Below, in pieces: positions 22,850-29,401 of a stretch of 33,094 nt of DNA. The DNA is from an uncultured Collinsella sp. (GTDB lineage Bacteria; Actinomycetota; Coriobacteriia; Coriobacteriales; Coriobacteriaceae): NCBI GenBank assembly GCA_902496455.1, contig CABVAY010000023.1, forward strand, positions 1-33,094, in the 5' to 3' direction. How positions within the stretch are numbered: the first letter of the stretch is position 1; every line of letters starts with the position of its first letter. Both the position numbers and the translations under genes were made by a program. Under the pieces are notes generated by a model that had not been told where the DNA came from, did no database searches, and worked only from the letters and a program-made list of their open reading frames with translations.

Positions 22850-23766
22850 TCGAAAGCACCTACCAGTTCGTTGATGTCCTTCACGCCCTGGGACTCGGCC
22901 CAGGCCTCGAGCTCATGCGCGATCTTGAGCGAAGCGCACGGATCGACGAAGTTGGCCATACCGACCGACACGCAGGTGGCACCGGCCAGGATAAACTCAG
23001 CCGCATCCTCACCGGTCATGACACCGCCGACACCGTTGATGGGGATATCGACGGCCTGGGCAACCTCCCAGACCATGCGCACGGCGATGTGATGACACAG
23101 CGGGCCCGAAAGGCCGCCCTTGGGCTTTGCCACGCGGGACTTGCGGGTATGGACGTCGATGGCCATGCCCTGGATGGAGTTGATGACCGAAAGGCCGTCG
23201 GCGCCAGCGGCCTCGAGGGCCTTGGCGATCTCGGCGACGTTGACCGGTGCCATCTTCACGAACAGCGGCTTATCGGTCACCTTGCGGCAGGCAGCCATAA
23301 CGGAAGAGGCGCCCTCGGGCGTGGAGCCCATGGCGGCACCGCCGGCGGCGATATTGGGGCAGCTCACGTTGATCTCGTAGCCGGCAGCCCAGGGGCACAG
23401 CTCGACATACATCTCGAGCGCGCGGACAAACTCGTCAACGGAGTGGCCGGCAACCTGACAAATGACCTGGCAGCCGTCCTTGGACAGCTGCTCGAGCCAC
23501 GGACCGGACTCGCGGGCAAAGGCGGCCACGCCGGGGTTCTGAAGGCCCACGGAGTTGATCATGCCGCCGGGAATCTCAGCCATGCGGGGCGCGGGATTGC
23601 CGGGCCAGGGCTCGGCTGCGCAACCCTTGGTGGTGATGGCGCCCAGCTGGGAAACATCAAAGAAGTTCTGGAACTGCCAACCGTAGCCAAAGGTACCGGC
23701 TGCGGTGTTGATGGGGTTCTGCATCTTGACGCCGCCGAAATCGACGGCCATGTTCACGGTACCCAC
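22843..23766 (-). CDS. pyrD: Dihydroorotate dehydrogenase, class 1B catalytic subunit
   Basis: A 307-residue FMN enzyme oxidising dihydroorotate to orotate. The active-site cysteine is C136 in NVSCPN; KMAPVNVAEI, SVINSIQGMAID, the GGLSGP loop and GVGGVMTGEDAAEFILAGA are the flavin-binding and barrel signatures. Pairing with pyrK makes it the NAD-linked class 1B type. The GTG at 23766 overlaps the pyrK stop (TAGTG) with GGTGG upstream; ATG 23751 (MAVDFGG) is an alternative without a clear site. Confidence 0.94.
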   Translation of the reverse strand: MGTVNMAVDFGGVKMQNPINTAAGTFGYGWQFQNFFDVSQLGAITTKGCAAEPWPGNPAPRMAEIPGGMINSVGLQNPGVAAFARESGPWLEQLSKDGCQVICQVAGHSVDEFVRALEMYVELCPWAAGYEINVSCPNIAAGGAAMGSTPEGASSVMAACRKVTDKPLFVKMAPVNVAEIAKALEAAGADGLSVINSIQGMAIDVHTRKSRVAKPKGGLSGPLCHHIAVRMVWEVAQAVDIPINGVGGVMTGEDAAEFILAGATCVSVGMANFVDPCASLKIAHELEAWAESQGVKDINELVGAFEC

Positions 23767-24557
23767 TAGAAGACCACCACCTTGGAAGCATCGAACACGG
23801 GGCCGCACATGCAAGCACCCTTCATACCGTCGACCGTCTCGACATTGCAGGTGTTGCAGGCGCCAAAGCCACAGCTCATCATGCGCTCGAGCGACACCTC
23901 GCAGTACGCACCGGCCTCAGCGGCAGCGGCGGCGACTTTCTTCATCATGACGGCGGGACCGCAGCTGGCCACATAGTCGTAGCCGCCCTCGCCGAGCAGC
24001 TCGGCTGCCGGGTCGGTGCAAAAACCGTGCGTGCCGAGCGTGCCGTCATCGGTGCACACGTTAACCGTGGCGCCCAGCGCGCGGAACTCATCGACACCCA
24101 CGGCCTTGGAAGCGGTGCCAAAGCCCAGGCAAACGTCGACATCCACGCCCTGCTCGGCAAGCTTGCCGGCAAGGCACAGCACGGGCGGAACGCCGATGCC
24201 ACCGGCGACGAGCAGGGCCTTCCTAGTGCCCTCGGGAACAAGCCAGCCGCGGCCGCCAGGGCCCAACAGGTTGGACTTGGAGCCGGGGGCCATCTGCGAC
24301 AGACGACGGGTGTCGTCGCCCACGACGGCGTACCACAGCTCGACAGTGCCGGCCTCGGCGTCGGCGCGATAGAAGCTCAGGGGCACGCGAAGCAGCGAGG
24401 ACGCATCGCCGGGCACGGCAATGTTCACAAACTGACCGGGCTTGAGCGCACTTGCAAGCTTGGGGGCCGAGATGACGAGCGAGAAGATGCCGTCGGCGAT
24501 CTCCCGGTTCGAGACGACCTCGAAGTCGTGCATGCGTGCAGTGGAAGGTGTGGGCAT
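23766..24557 (-). CDS. pyrK: Dihydroorotate dehydrogenase electron-transfer subunit
   Basis: A 263-residue FAD and 2Fe-2S protein that passes electrons from PyrD to NAD+. The ferredoxin-reductase barrel carries RVPLSFY (57-63, FAD binding); the NAD domain begins about 110 with LLVAGGIGVPPVL; the cluster cysteines are C229, C234, C237 and C249 in CGFGACNTC and GACMCG. ATG 24557 has GGAG upstream. Upstream, 92 nt separate it from pyrC and hold a hairpin. Confidence 0.94.
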   Translation of the reverse strand: MPTPSTARMHDFEVVSNREIADGIFSLVISAPKLASALKPGQFVNIAVPGDASSLLRVPLSFYRADAEAGTVELWYAVVGDDTRRLSQMAPGSKSNLLGPGGRGWLVPEGTRKALLVAGGIGVPPVLCLAGKLAEQGVDVDVCLGFGTASKAVGVDEFRALGATVNVCTDDGTLGTHGFCTDPAAELLGEGGYDYVASCGPAVMMKKVAAAAAEAGAYCEVSLERMMSCGFGACNTCNVETVDGMKGACMCGPVFDASKVVVF

Positions 24558-24598
24558 AGACGCTCCAATCCCCCATGCGATTGCATGGTCAAAACGAA

Positions 24599-24629
24599 CA
24601 GAAAGCGCGGCACCGCAAGGGCACCGCGC
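24599..24629 (-). terminator. Hairpin between pyrC and pyrK (weak terminator or mRNA processing site)
   Basis: On the minus strand GCGCGGTGCC pairs with GGTGCCGCGC (loop of five, two G-U pairs), followed by TTTCTG, a poor T-run. It could reduce transcription of pyrKDF or stabilise the upstream message. Confidence 0.45.
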
Positions 24630-24649
24630 AAAAAAGCGATAAGGCTATG

Positions 24650-25939
24650 CTAGCAGATGCAGCCGTCGGCGAGCGTCTGCTTACCGCCGACAAACACATC
24701 GGTGGCACGACCGGTAAGCGTGCGGCCGGCAAAACCGGAGTTCTCGGCGCGCGACTCGTAACCGTCCTCGCCAACCGTCCAAGTGGCGGACGCGTCGAAC
24801 ACGGTCAGGTCGGCAACGGAGCCCGCCTTGACCTGAACCTGGTCGAGGCCCAGGATCTCACGCGGCTTGATGGCCATGAGCTCGACCATGCGAGCCATGC
24901 TCATCTTGCCCGTGTTGACCAGCTCGGTAAGCACAAGCGACAGCGAGGTCTCGAGGCCGATCATGCCAAAGGGCGCAAGCTCGAACTCGCGGGCCTTCTC
25001 CCACGGGGTGTGGGGAGCGTGATCGGTGACGATAACGTCGACGGTACCGTCGATGACACCCTGACGGATGGCCTCGGCGTCCTCGTCGGTGCGAAGCGGC
25101 GGATTGACCTTGAGCGAGGTGTTGTAGGTCTCATCCAGGTCGTTCTCGGTCAGGAACATGTGGTGCGGGGTAGCCTCGCAGGTCACCTGGACACCGGCGG
25201 CCTTACCGGCTCGCACGAGTTCCAGGCCATGAGCGGTGGAGATGTGCTGGATGTGCAGCTTGGCACCGGTCAGCTTGGCGATCTCGATATCGCGAGCGAT
25301 CTGCAGCTCCTCGCCTGTCGCCGGCCAGCCCTCGAGGGCCAGACGGGTCGAGACCTTGCCCTCGTTGATCTGACCGTGACCGACCAGATCCTCGTCCTGG
25401 CAGTGGCTCATAAAGACCTTGCCGAACATCTTGCCGTAGTCCATGCAGCGACGGAGCATGCCCGCGCCCTGCACGCCACGACCGTCGTCAGTGAAGGCGA
25501 CGGCGCCGTGGGCGACCATATCGCCCATCTCGGACATGGCCTCGCCCTTAAGACCGCGGGTCATGGCGCCCGACGGATAGACGCGGCAGTGACCGACCTC
25601 GGCAGCGCGGGACTTGACGAACTCCACGACGGTGCCGTTATCGGTGACGGGATCGGTGTTGGGCATGGCGCACACACCGGTAAAGCCGCCCTTGGCAGCT
25701 GCGCGGGTGCCGCTCTCGATGTCCTCTTTGACCTCATAGCCGGGCTCGCGAAGGTGAACGTGCATATCCACCAGGCCAGGGACGAGGTACTTGCCGGAAA
25801 GGTCGCGGACCTCGGCTCCCTCGACGGCGAGATTCTCGCCGACCTCGGCGATCTTGTCGCCGTCAATCAGGACGTCAACGACACCGTCAAGCTCGACGGA
25901 CGGGTCGACGACGTGGGCATTCTTAAGAAGCAAGGCCAT
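24650..25939 (-). CDS. pyrC: Dihydroorotase
   Basis: A 429-residue zinc amidohydrolase (class I) that cyclises carbamoyl aspartate to dihydroorotate. Metal ligands are seen in DMHVHLREPG (H60, H62), DDGRG (Asp 151/152), MSHC (H179), QHIST (H232) and DHAPHT (D306). The first-strand MALLLKNAHVVDP fits the family. ATG 25939 follows GGAGG by eight bases and overlaps the end of pyrB by 17 bases; earlier in-frame starts lie within pyrB and look unlike the family. Confidence 0.96.
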   Translation of the reverse strand: MALLLKNAHVVDPSVELDGVVDVLIDGDKIAEVGENLAVEGAEVRDLSGKYLVPGLVDMHVHLREPGYEVKEDIESGTRAAAKGGFTGVCAMPNTDPVTDNGTVVEFVKSRAAEVGHCRVYPSGAMTRGLKGEAMSEMGDMVAHGAVAFTDDGRGVQGAGMLRRCMDYGKMFGKVFMSHCQDEDLVGHGQINEGKVSTRLALEGWPATGEELQIARDIEIAKLTGAKLHIQHISTAHGLELVRAGKAAGVQVTCEATPHHMFLTENDLDETYNTSLKVNPPLRTDEDAEAIRQGVIDGTVDVIVTDHAPHTPWEKAREFELAPFGMIGLETSLSLVLTELVNTGKMSMARMVELMAIKPREILGLDQVQVKAGSVADLTVFDASATWTVGEDGYESRAENSGFAGRTLTGRATDVFVGGKQTLADGCIC

Positions 25940-26867
25940 TATCGGCACCTCCAAGCAGCAGATACAGGATAGCCATACGCACGCAGATACCGGCGTAGAC
26001 CTGCTCCAGGATGACGGAGCGTTGCGGGTGGTCGGCCATATAGGAGTCGAACTCGACACCGCGGTTGATGGGGCCCGGGTGGCAGATGATCGCGTCAGGC
26101 TTCATGAGCTTCTCACGGTCCTTGGTCAGGCCGAAGAGCTTGTGGTACTCGCGAATGGTCGGGAACGGGGCACCCTCGAGGCGCTCCTGCTGCACGCGCA
26201 GCATGTAGACAACGTCCAGCTCGGGCAGGACGGAATCGAGGTCGCTCGTCACGTGGTCGCAGCCCAGGACCTCGGGCGCCGGCGGCAGCAGCGTGCCGGG
26301 GGCGACGGCGTAGGTCTCGCAGCCCATGATCTTAAGGGCGGGAATCAGCGAGCCGCAAACGCGGGAGTGCGCGATATCGCCGACGACGGCGACCTTCAGA
26401 CCGTGGAAGTCACCCTTGTGCTCCCAGATGGTGTACAGGTCGAGCAGGGCCTGCGTGGGATGGTTGTGCTTGCCGTCACCGGCGCAGATGACGCTCGCGG
26501 GCGAGTTCTGCGTGACGATGTAGGGAGCACCGGCGTGCTTATCGCGCACGACGATGCAGTCGATCTTGTAGGCGTTGAGGGTCTCGACGGTGTCGACGAG
26601 GCTCTCGCCCTTGACCGTGGAGGTCGAGGAGCCGCCAAAGTTGAGGCTGTCGGCCGAAAGACGCTTCTCGGCGAGCTCGAAGGAGCTGCGGGTGCGCGTC
26701 GAGGGCTCGTTGAACATGTTGACGATGGTCTTGCCCTTGAGCGTGGGGACCTTCTTGATGGCACGCTCGTTGACCTCGGAGAACGCCTTGGCGGTCTCGA
26801 GGATGAGCTTGATGTCCTCTTCGGAGTACTCGGTAATGTCGATCAGGTGCTTATGGTTGAACGCCAC
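25923..26867 (-). CDS. pyrB: Aspartate carbamoyltransferase catalytic subunit
   Basis: A 314-residue enzyme joining carbamoyl phosphate and aspartate. The phosphate loop is EPSTRTR (54-60) in NEPSTRTRSSFE; HPTQALLDLYT and CHPGPINRGVE are the further signatures. I prefer the GTG at 26867 because GGAGGTGA, a near-full anti-16S match, ends eight bases upstream; a GTG at 26879 overlaps that site. No pyrI is present, so the enzyme is probably an unregulated trimer with control at the pyrR leader. It lies four bases after the pyrR stop. Confidence 0.95.
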   Translation of the reverse strand: MAFNHKHLIDITEYSEEDIKLILETAKAFSEVNERAIKKVPTLKGKTIVNMFNEPSTRTRSSFELAEKRLSADSLNFGGSSTSTVKGESLVDTVETLNAYKIDCIVVRDKHAGAPYIVTQNSPASVICAGDGKHNHPTQALLDLYTIWEHKGDFHGLKVAVVGDIAHSRVCGSLIPALKIMGCETYAVAPGTLLPPAPEVLGCDHVTSDLDSVLPELDVVYMLRVQQERLEGAPFPTIREYHKLFGLTKDREKLMKPDAIICHPGPINRGVEFDSYMADHPQRSVILEQVYAGICVRMAILYLLLGGADNGLAS

Positions 26868-26871
26868 GGTA

Positions 26872-27456
26872 CTACTCACCTCCCAGCGGCGCGGAGCCCA
26901 CGTGGGAACCCGGCGCGACGTCGTTAATCTCGACAGCGGTGTGGCCGTCGACTTCCTTCATATATAGGTGCACGTTCTCCTCATGCGACGAGGGAACGTT
27001 CTTGCCGACAAAGTCCGGCGAGATGGGGAGCTCGCGGTGGCCGCGGTCAACGAGGACTGCCAGCTCAATGCGGCTCGGACGGCCCAGGTCCATGACGGCG
27101 TCTAGAGCGGCGCGGATGGTACGACCCGTGTACAGGATGTCGTCCACCAAAACGACGCGTTTGCCATCGACGCTGAAGGGAATGTTGGTGGCGTGGATCG
27201 CGGGAGCGAAATTGGTAGCGTAGTCATCGCGGTAGAAGCTGATGTCGAGGCTGCCGAGCGGAACGTCGACGCCCTCGATCTCCTTGATCTCCTCGGCGAG
27301 CTTCTTTGCCAGAAGGTCGCCGCGCGTGACGATGCCGACCAGAGCGAGGTCTTCACAGCCCTCGTTGCGCTCGAGAATCTCGTGCGCGATGCGGGTCATC
27401 GCTCGATTGACGGCGGTCTCGTCCATGATGACCGCCTTGGGGGAAGTCGTGCCCAT
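26872..27456 (-). CDS. pyrR: Pyrimidine operon regulator / uracil phosphoribosyltransferase PyrR
   Basis: A 194-residue phosphoribosyltransferase-fold RNA-binding protein. In Firmicutes it binds the pyr leader when UMP is high and causes transcription termination; many members also make UMP from uracil and PRPP. The PRPP loop is VVLVDDILYTGRT (101-113), preceded by ALVGIVTRGDLLA and DISFYRDD, all typical. The last 25 residues or so extend past the usual end (about 180). ATG 27456 has AAGGAG upstream. Being the first gene after a leader with all attenuator parts supports an autoregulatory role. Confidence 0.94.
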   Translation of the reverse strand: MGTTSPKAVIMDETAVNRAMTRIAHEILERNEGCEDLALVGIVTRGDLLAKKLAEEIKEIEGVDVPLGSLDISFYRDDYATNFAPAIHATNIPFSVDGKRVVLVDDILYTGRTIRAALDAVMDLGRPSRIELAVLVDRGHRELPISPDFVGKNVPSSHEENVHLYMKEVDGHTAVEINDVAPGSHVGSAPLGGE

Positions 27457-27477
27457 CGATCTCCTTCCTCACATGTC

Positions 27478-27497
27478 TTGACTGCTGACACAGTCAA
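27478..27497 (-). promoter_or_regulatory. Hairpin between pyr terminator and pyrR ribosome site
   Basis: TTGACTG and CAGTCAA form a perfect 7-bp stem with a six-base loop immediately after the terminator T-run and about 20 nt before the pyrR ribosome site. It may protect the 5' end of read-through message. Confidence 0.4.
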
Positions 27498-27536
27498 AAA
27501 AATAGATGCCCGACCGCTTAAAGCGGACCAGACACC
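27496..27536 (-). terminator. Attenuator terminator in the pyrR leader
   Basis: On the minus strand GGTGTCTGGTCCGCTT pairs with AAGCGGTCGGGCATC using several G-U pairs and one bulge, followed by TATTTTTTT. It lies about 40 nt upstream of pyrR, so it must be conditional. Confidence 0.75.
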
Positions 27537-27602
27537 CACAGGAAAGGCTGCTCGCATGGCAGCTATGTAATTCCATGTGGGTATCTCGTACCCCTTTAAT
27601 GG
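27531..27602 (-). promoter_or_regulatory. PyrR-binding loop and antiterminator of the pyr operon
   Basis: The minus-strand RNA first forms a hairpin at 27573-27602: lower stem CCAU/AUGG, purine-rich internal loop (UAAAG opposite AC), upper stem GGGUA/UACCC and terminal CGAGA, which fits the NGNGA core of the PyrR-binding consensus. Its 3' strand (CCCACAUGG) can instead pair with CCUGUGGG (27535-27542), enclosing a GCUGC/GCAGC hairpin (27547-27563). That alternative fold overlaps the 5' arm of the terminator at GGGUG. This is the three-part pyr attenuator of Firmicutes. Confidence 0.65.
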
Positions 27603-27611
27603 TCAAGGGAT

Positions 27612-27617
27612 AGTGTA
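27612..27617 (-). promoter_or_regulatory. Candidate -10 of the pyr operon promoter
   Basis: TACACT on the minus strand would start transcription near 27604, just before the PyrR-binding hairpin, which is the expected spacing. No good -35 is seen. Confidence 0.35.
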
Positions 27618-27710
27618 GCCAACCTCGGGCTTAATTGCGAGCATAAATACAGAGCAATCCGTAAACGGAGCCCAATGCTCCATAAACCTATATATATTTG
27701 TGGGACGAGC

Positions 27711-27739
27711 TTGAAAACACACGCACGAGCTGGCATAAT
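27711..27739 (+). promoter_or_regulatory. Promoter in the pyrR-rpmB intergenic region
   Basis: TTGAAA (27711-27716) and CATAAT (27734-27739) are separated by 17 nt, a good vegetative promoter pointing toward rpmB, about 160 nt upstream of it. The stretch from here to 27846 has no gene; it contains a small CTACG/CGTAG hairpin near 27764-27782. Confidence 0.55.
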
Positions 27740-27845
27740 CCCCTCTGCTGCACGCAAATCGGATCTACGTCCAGGGCCGTAGCGTGGGCACTATCGCCAA
27801 AAGAGGAATATCTCTGTGTAGATTGCGCACAGGGAGCGACTTCTG

Positions 27846-27854
27846 TGCTATAGT
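27846..27854 (+). promoter_or_regulatory. Extended -10 promoter of rpmB
   Basis: TGCTATAGT, the same nine bases as before rpsT, 55 nt upstream of rpmB. A TTGCGC at 27823-27828 is 20 nt away, too far for a good -35. Confidence 0.55.
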
Positions 27855-27872
27855 TCAGGCTTGTTTGTTAAC

Positions 27873-27892
27873 GCGACATGTTCGTTTGTCGC
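27873..27892 (+). promoter_or_regulatory. Leader hairpin before the rpmB ribosome site
   Basis: GCGACA and TGTCGC form a 6-bp stem ending two bases before AAGGAGG. It may tune L28 translation. Confidence 0.35.
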
Positions 27893-27908
27893 CCAAGGAG
27901 GGTCAGTT

Positions 27909-28097
27909 ATGTCCAAAGTTTGCGAAGTTTGCGGTAAGCACCCCGTTGCCGGTCGCTCCATCAGCCACTCTCACCGCGTCACCAACCGTAAGTTCCGCCC
28001 CAACATCCAGCGCGTCTACGTCGTCGTCGATGGTCACCGTCGCAAGATGAACGTTTGCTCCACCTGCCTCAAGTCCGGCAAGGTTGCGCGCTCGTAA
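27909..28097 (+). CDS. rpmB: 50S ribosomal protein L28
   Basis: A 62-residue large-subunit protein. It matches the family from MSKVCEVCGK to the end, with HSHRVTNRKFRPNIQ in the centre. Both zinc cysteine pairs are present (C5-x2-C8 and C50-x2-C53), so this is the zinc-dependent (C+) form rather than the zinc-independent paralogue made under zinc starvation. ATG 27909 follows AAGGAGG by seven bases; an earlier in-frame start lacks such a site and would add 16 unrelated residues. It is transcribed opposite to pyrR and alone, with its own terminator. Confidence 0.96.
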   Translation: MSKVCEVCGKHPVAGRSISHSHRVTNRKFRPNIQRVYVVVDGHRRKMNVCSTCLKSGKVARS

Positions 28098-28165
28098 ATA
28101 AGGTCTTACCAACAAGTACCTCGGACTCTCCGGGTCAAAGACCTCGCGTTCATATAGAACTTACC

Positions 28166-28199
28166 AAAGGCGCCCTCCCCTACGGAGGGCGCCTTTTTT
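28166..28199 (+). terminator. Intrinsic terminator of rpmB
   Basis: AAGGCGCCCTCC pairs with GGAGGGCGCCTT (12 bp, short loop) followed by TTTT, about 70 nt after the rpmB stop. The left inverted repeat of the transposase element begins four bases later. Confidence 0.92.
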
Positions 28200-28202
28200 G
28201 CA

Positions 28203-28253
28203 CTCATTGGGGACAGACTTACATGAGTGCTTTCACGCATTGGGAACAGACAT
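28203..28253 (+). repeat. Left inverted repeat with palindrome
   Basis: Contains CTCATTGGGGACAGAC, an 8-bp palindrome (GCACTCAT at 28200-28207 with ATGAGTGC at 28223-28230), then a second near-copy CGCATTGGGAACAGACAT. The outer 28 nt match the right repeat exactly; the inner 31 nt match at 28 positions. Confidence 0.8.
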
Positions 28254-28293
28254 GACGCACGCATGCGGCGCCATGATCAGGTCCTGACCTGCC

Positions 28294-29070
28294 TCACGCC
28301 GCCTCGTTCCAGCCTGTGGTGGCCTTGGTCACGCTTGTGGCGCCAATACCGGTGATGCGGGCAATTTGCTTGACCGTGAGATGTGCCTGCCTAAGCCTCA
28401 GCAGACACGCATCACGATCGGGGCGTGGCAGGGCCTTGAGCAGCGCAGGATCTATGCTCGGAAGGACTTCGCGCGCAACGGAAAGAGCATCCTCATCGAG
28501 GATCCGTCGGCGTGGAAGAATCTCAACTGACCAGATCCGCCCGGCAACTTCCTTAAGATGCTCACAATAGCGACGAGACCCCCCGACAATATCGAGCATA
28601 GGGGCCGCGTCACAGATGTCAAAGGGATCGTAGCCCAGCTGGTATGCCCTAAAGCTTGACCAGCGGTATGCTTCGAGCGAGTCAAGCGCACCTTTCACGG
28701 GATTGAGATGAATATAGTCGAGCAGCTGCACCGCCTGCGTGTCCGACTCAACCGCGACCCGCGAATAGCGATTGTCAAACAGATGGCCCGTTCTTCCCGT
28801 TTTCCCATTGAAATACTTAGCATACGCCGTCAGTGCGCACTGCATTGCCTTTGAAAGGTTGTCATATGGGTCATCAACCATCAAATGGAAGTGGTTGTCC
28901 ATAAGGCACCAAGCCAACACTGCCACTTTATGGCGTGCAAACCTGTCCGAGATGTCCGATAAGAAACGATATCGGTCAGAGTCATCTTCAAAAATAATCT
29001 GTTTGGAGTTGCCACGGTCAAAGACGTGGTAATAGCCGGTGAGCGAAACGGCACGGGCGCATCGAGGCAT
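28294..29070 (-). CDS. REP-associated tyrosine transposase (Y1 family)
   Basis: A 258-residue single-strand DNA transposase of the RAYT group. The metal-binding HUH pair is H60-F-H62 in MDNHFHLMV; the presumed catalytic tyrosine is Y119 in LLDYIHLNPVKG; TGRTGHLFDNRY (91-102) is also typical. The C-terminal region (about 225-258) looks like a helix-turn-helix (LTVKQIARITGIGATSVTKA). ATG 29070 follows AAAGGAGAG. Nothing is broken, so it may be active. RAYT proteins act on flanking REP palindromes, which are present here on both sides. Confidence 0.92.
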   Translation of the reverse strand: MPRCARAVSLTGYYHVFDRGNSKQIIFEDDSDRYRFLSDISDRFARHKVAVLAWCLMDNHFHLMVDDPYDNLSKAMQCALTAYAKYFNGKTGRTGHLFDNRYSRVAVESDTQAVQLLDYIHLNPVKGALDSLEAYRWSSFRAYQLGYDPFDICDAAPMLDIVGGSRRYCEHLKEVAGRIWSVEILPRRRILDEDALSVAREVLPSIDPALLKALPRPDRDACLLRLRQAHLTVKQIARITGIGATSVTKATTGWNEAA

Positions 29071-29199
29071 AAATCTCTCCTTTCAAAACTGAACAGGCAA
29101 CACCTAAAAGGAGAGAAGGAACGCGAAATGCTGAGCCTGTGATCTATTTATATCCAATGAGCAGCAAAAACAGGCCCAGAACGGCAAAATGGCAAATCG

Positions 29200-29250
29200 A
29201 TGTCTGTCCCCAATGAGTGGAAGCACTCATGTAAGTCTGTCCCCAATGAG
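29200..29250 (-). repeat. Right inverted repeat with palindrome
   Basis: Reverse complement of the left repeat. It holds GTCTGTCCCCAATGAG twice and a palindrome ATGAGTG-GAAG-CACTCAT (29213-29230). A further CATTGGG occurs at about 29261. It forms part of the 331-nt gene-free region before adhE. Confidence 0.8.
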
Positions 29251-29278
29251 CGGGGCGATGCATTGGGCATAGTTTTAG

Positions 29279-29308
29279 TTGAAACGGTTCATTTGATTGA
29301 AGCGTTTT
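29279..29308 (+). promoter_or_regulatory. Direct repeats upstream of the adhE promoter
   Basis: TTGAAACGGTTC (29279-29290) and TTGAAGCGTTTT (29297-29308) repeat at an 18-nt period, flanked by two copies of GTTTTAGTT. They lie 45-75 nt upstream of the candidate -10, a usual place for a regulator. No Rex-type TTGTGA palindrome was seen. Confidence 0.4.
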
Positions 29309-29352
29309 AGTTTGTCTTTTACGGGAATCTGACCGTTCACCGAATTATTTCT

Positions 29353-29361
29353 TGCTATCAT
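29353..29361 (+). promoter_or_regulatory. Extended -10 promoter of adhE
   Basis: TGCTATCAT is a good extended -10, giving a leader of roughly 35 nt before the adhE ATG. It has the same TGCTA core as the promoters of rpsT, rpmB and mihF. Confidence 0.5.
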
Positions 29362-29401
29362 GCATCTTGTAGGGTAAATCTCCGATCGCAAGGAGACACA
29401 A

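Larger units (their letters stand above)
28203..29250. mobile_element. REP-associated tyrosine transposase element with inverted repeats
   Basis: A 1.05-kb unit made of one transposase gene between inverted repeats (28203-28253 and 29200-29250). It lies between rpmB and adhE and disrupts no gene. No target duplication was found, as expected for a tyrosine HUH mechanism. The repeats may instead be REP-like sequences acted on by the transposase rather than ends of one mobile unit. Confidence 0.7.

Noticed and set aside
27784..28050. Plus-strand frame overlapping rpmB in another phase
   Set aside because: It begins in the promoter region and reads rpmB out of frame.
29281..29401. Rex operator upstream of adhE
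   Set aside because: No TTGTGA...TCACAA palindrome; only the TTGAA direct repeats were found.
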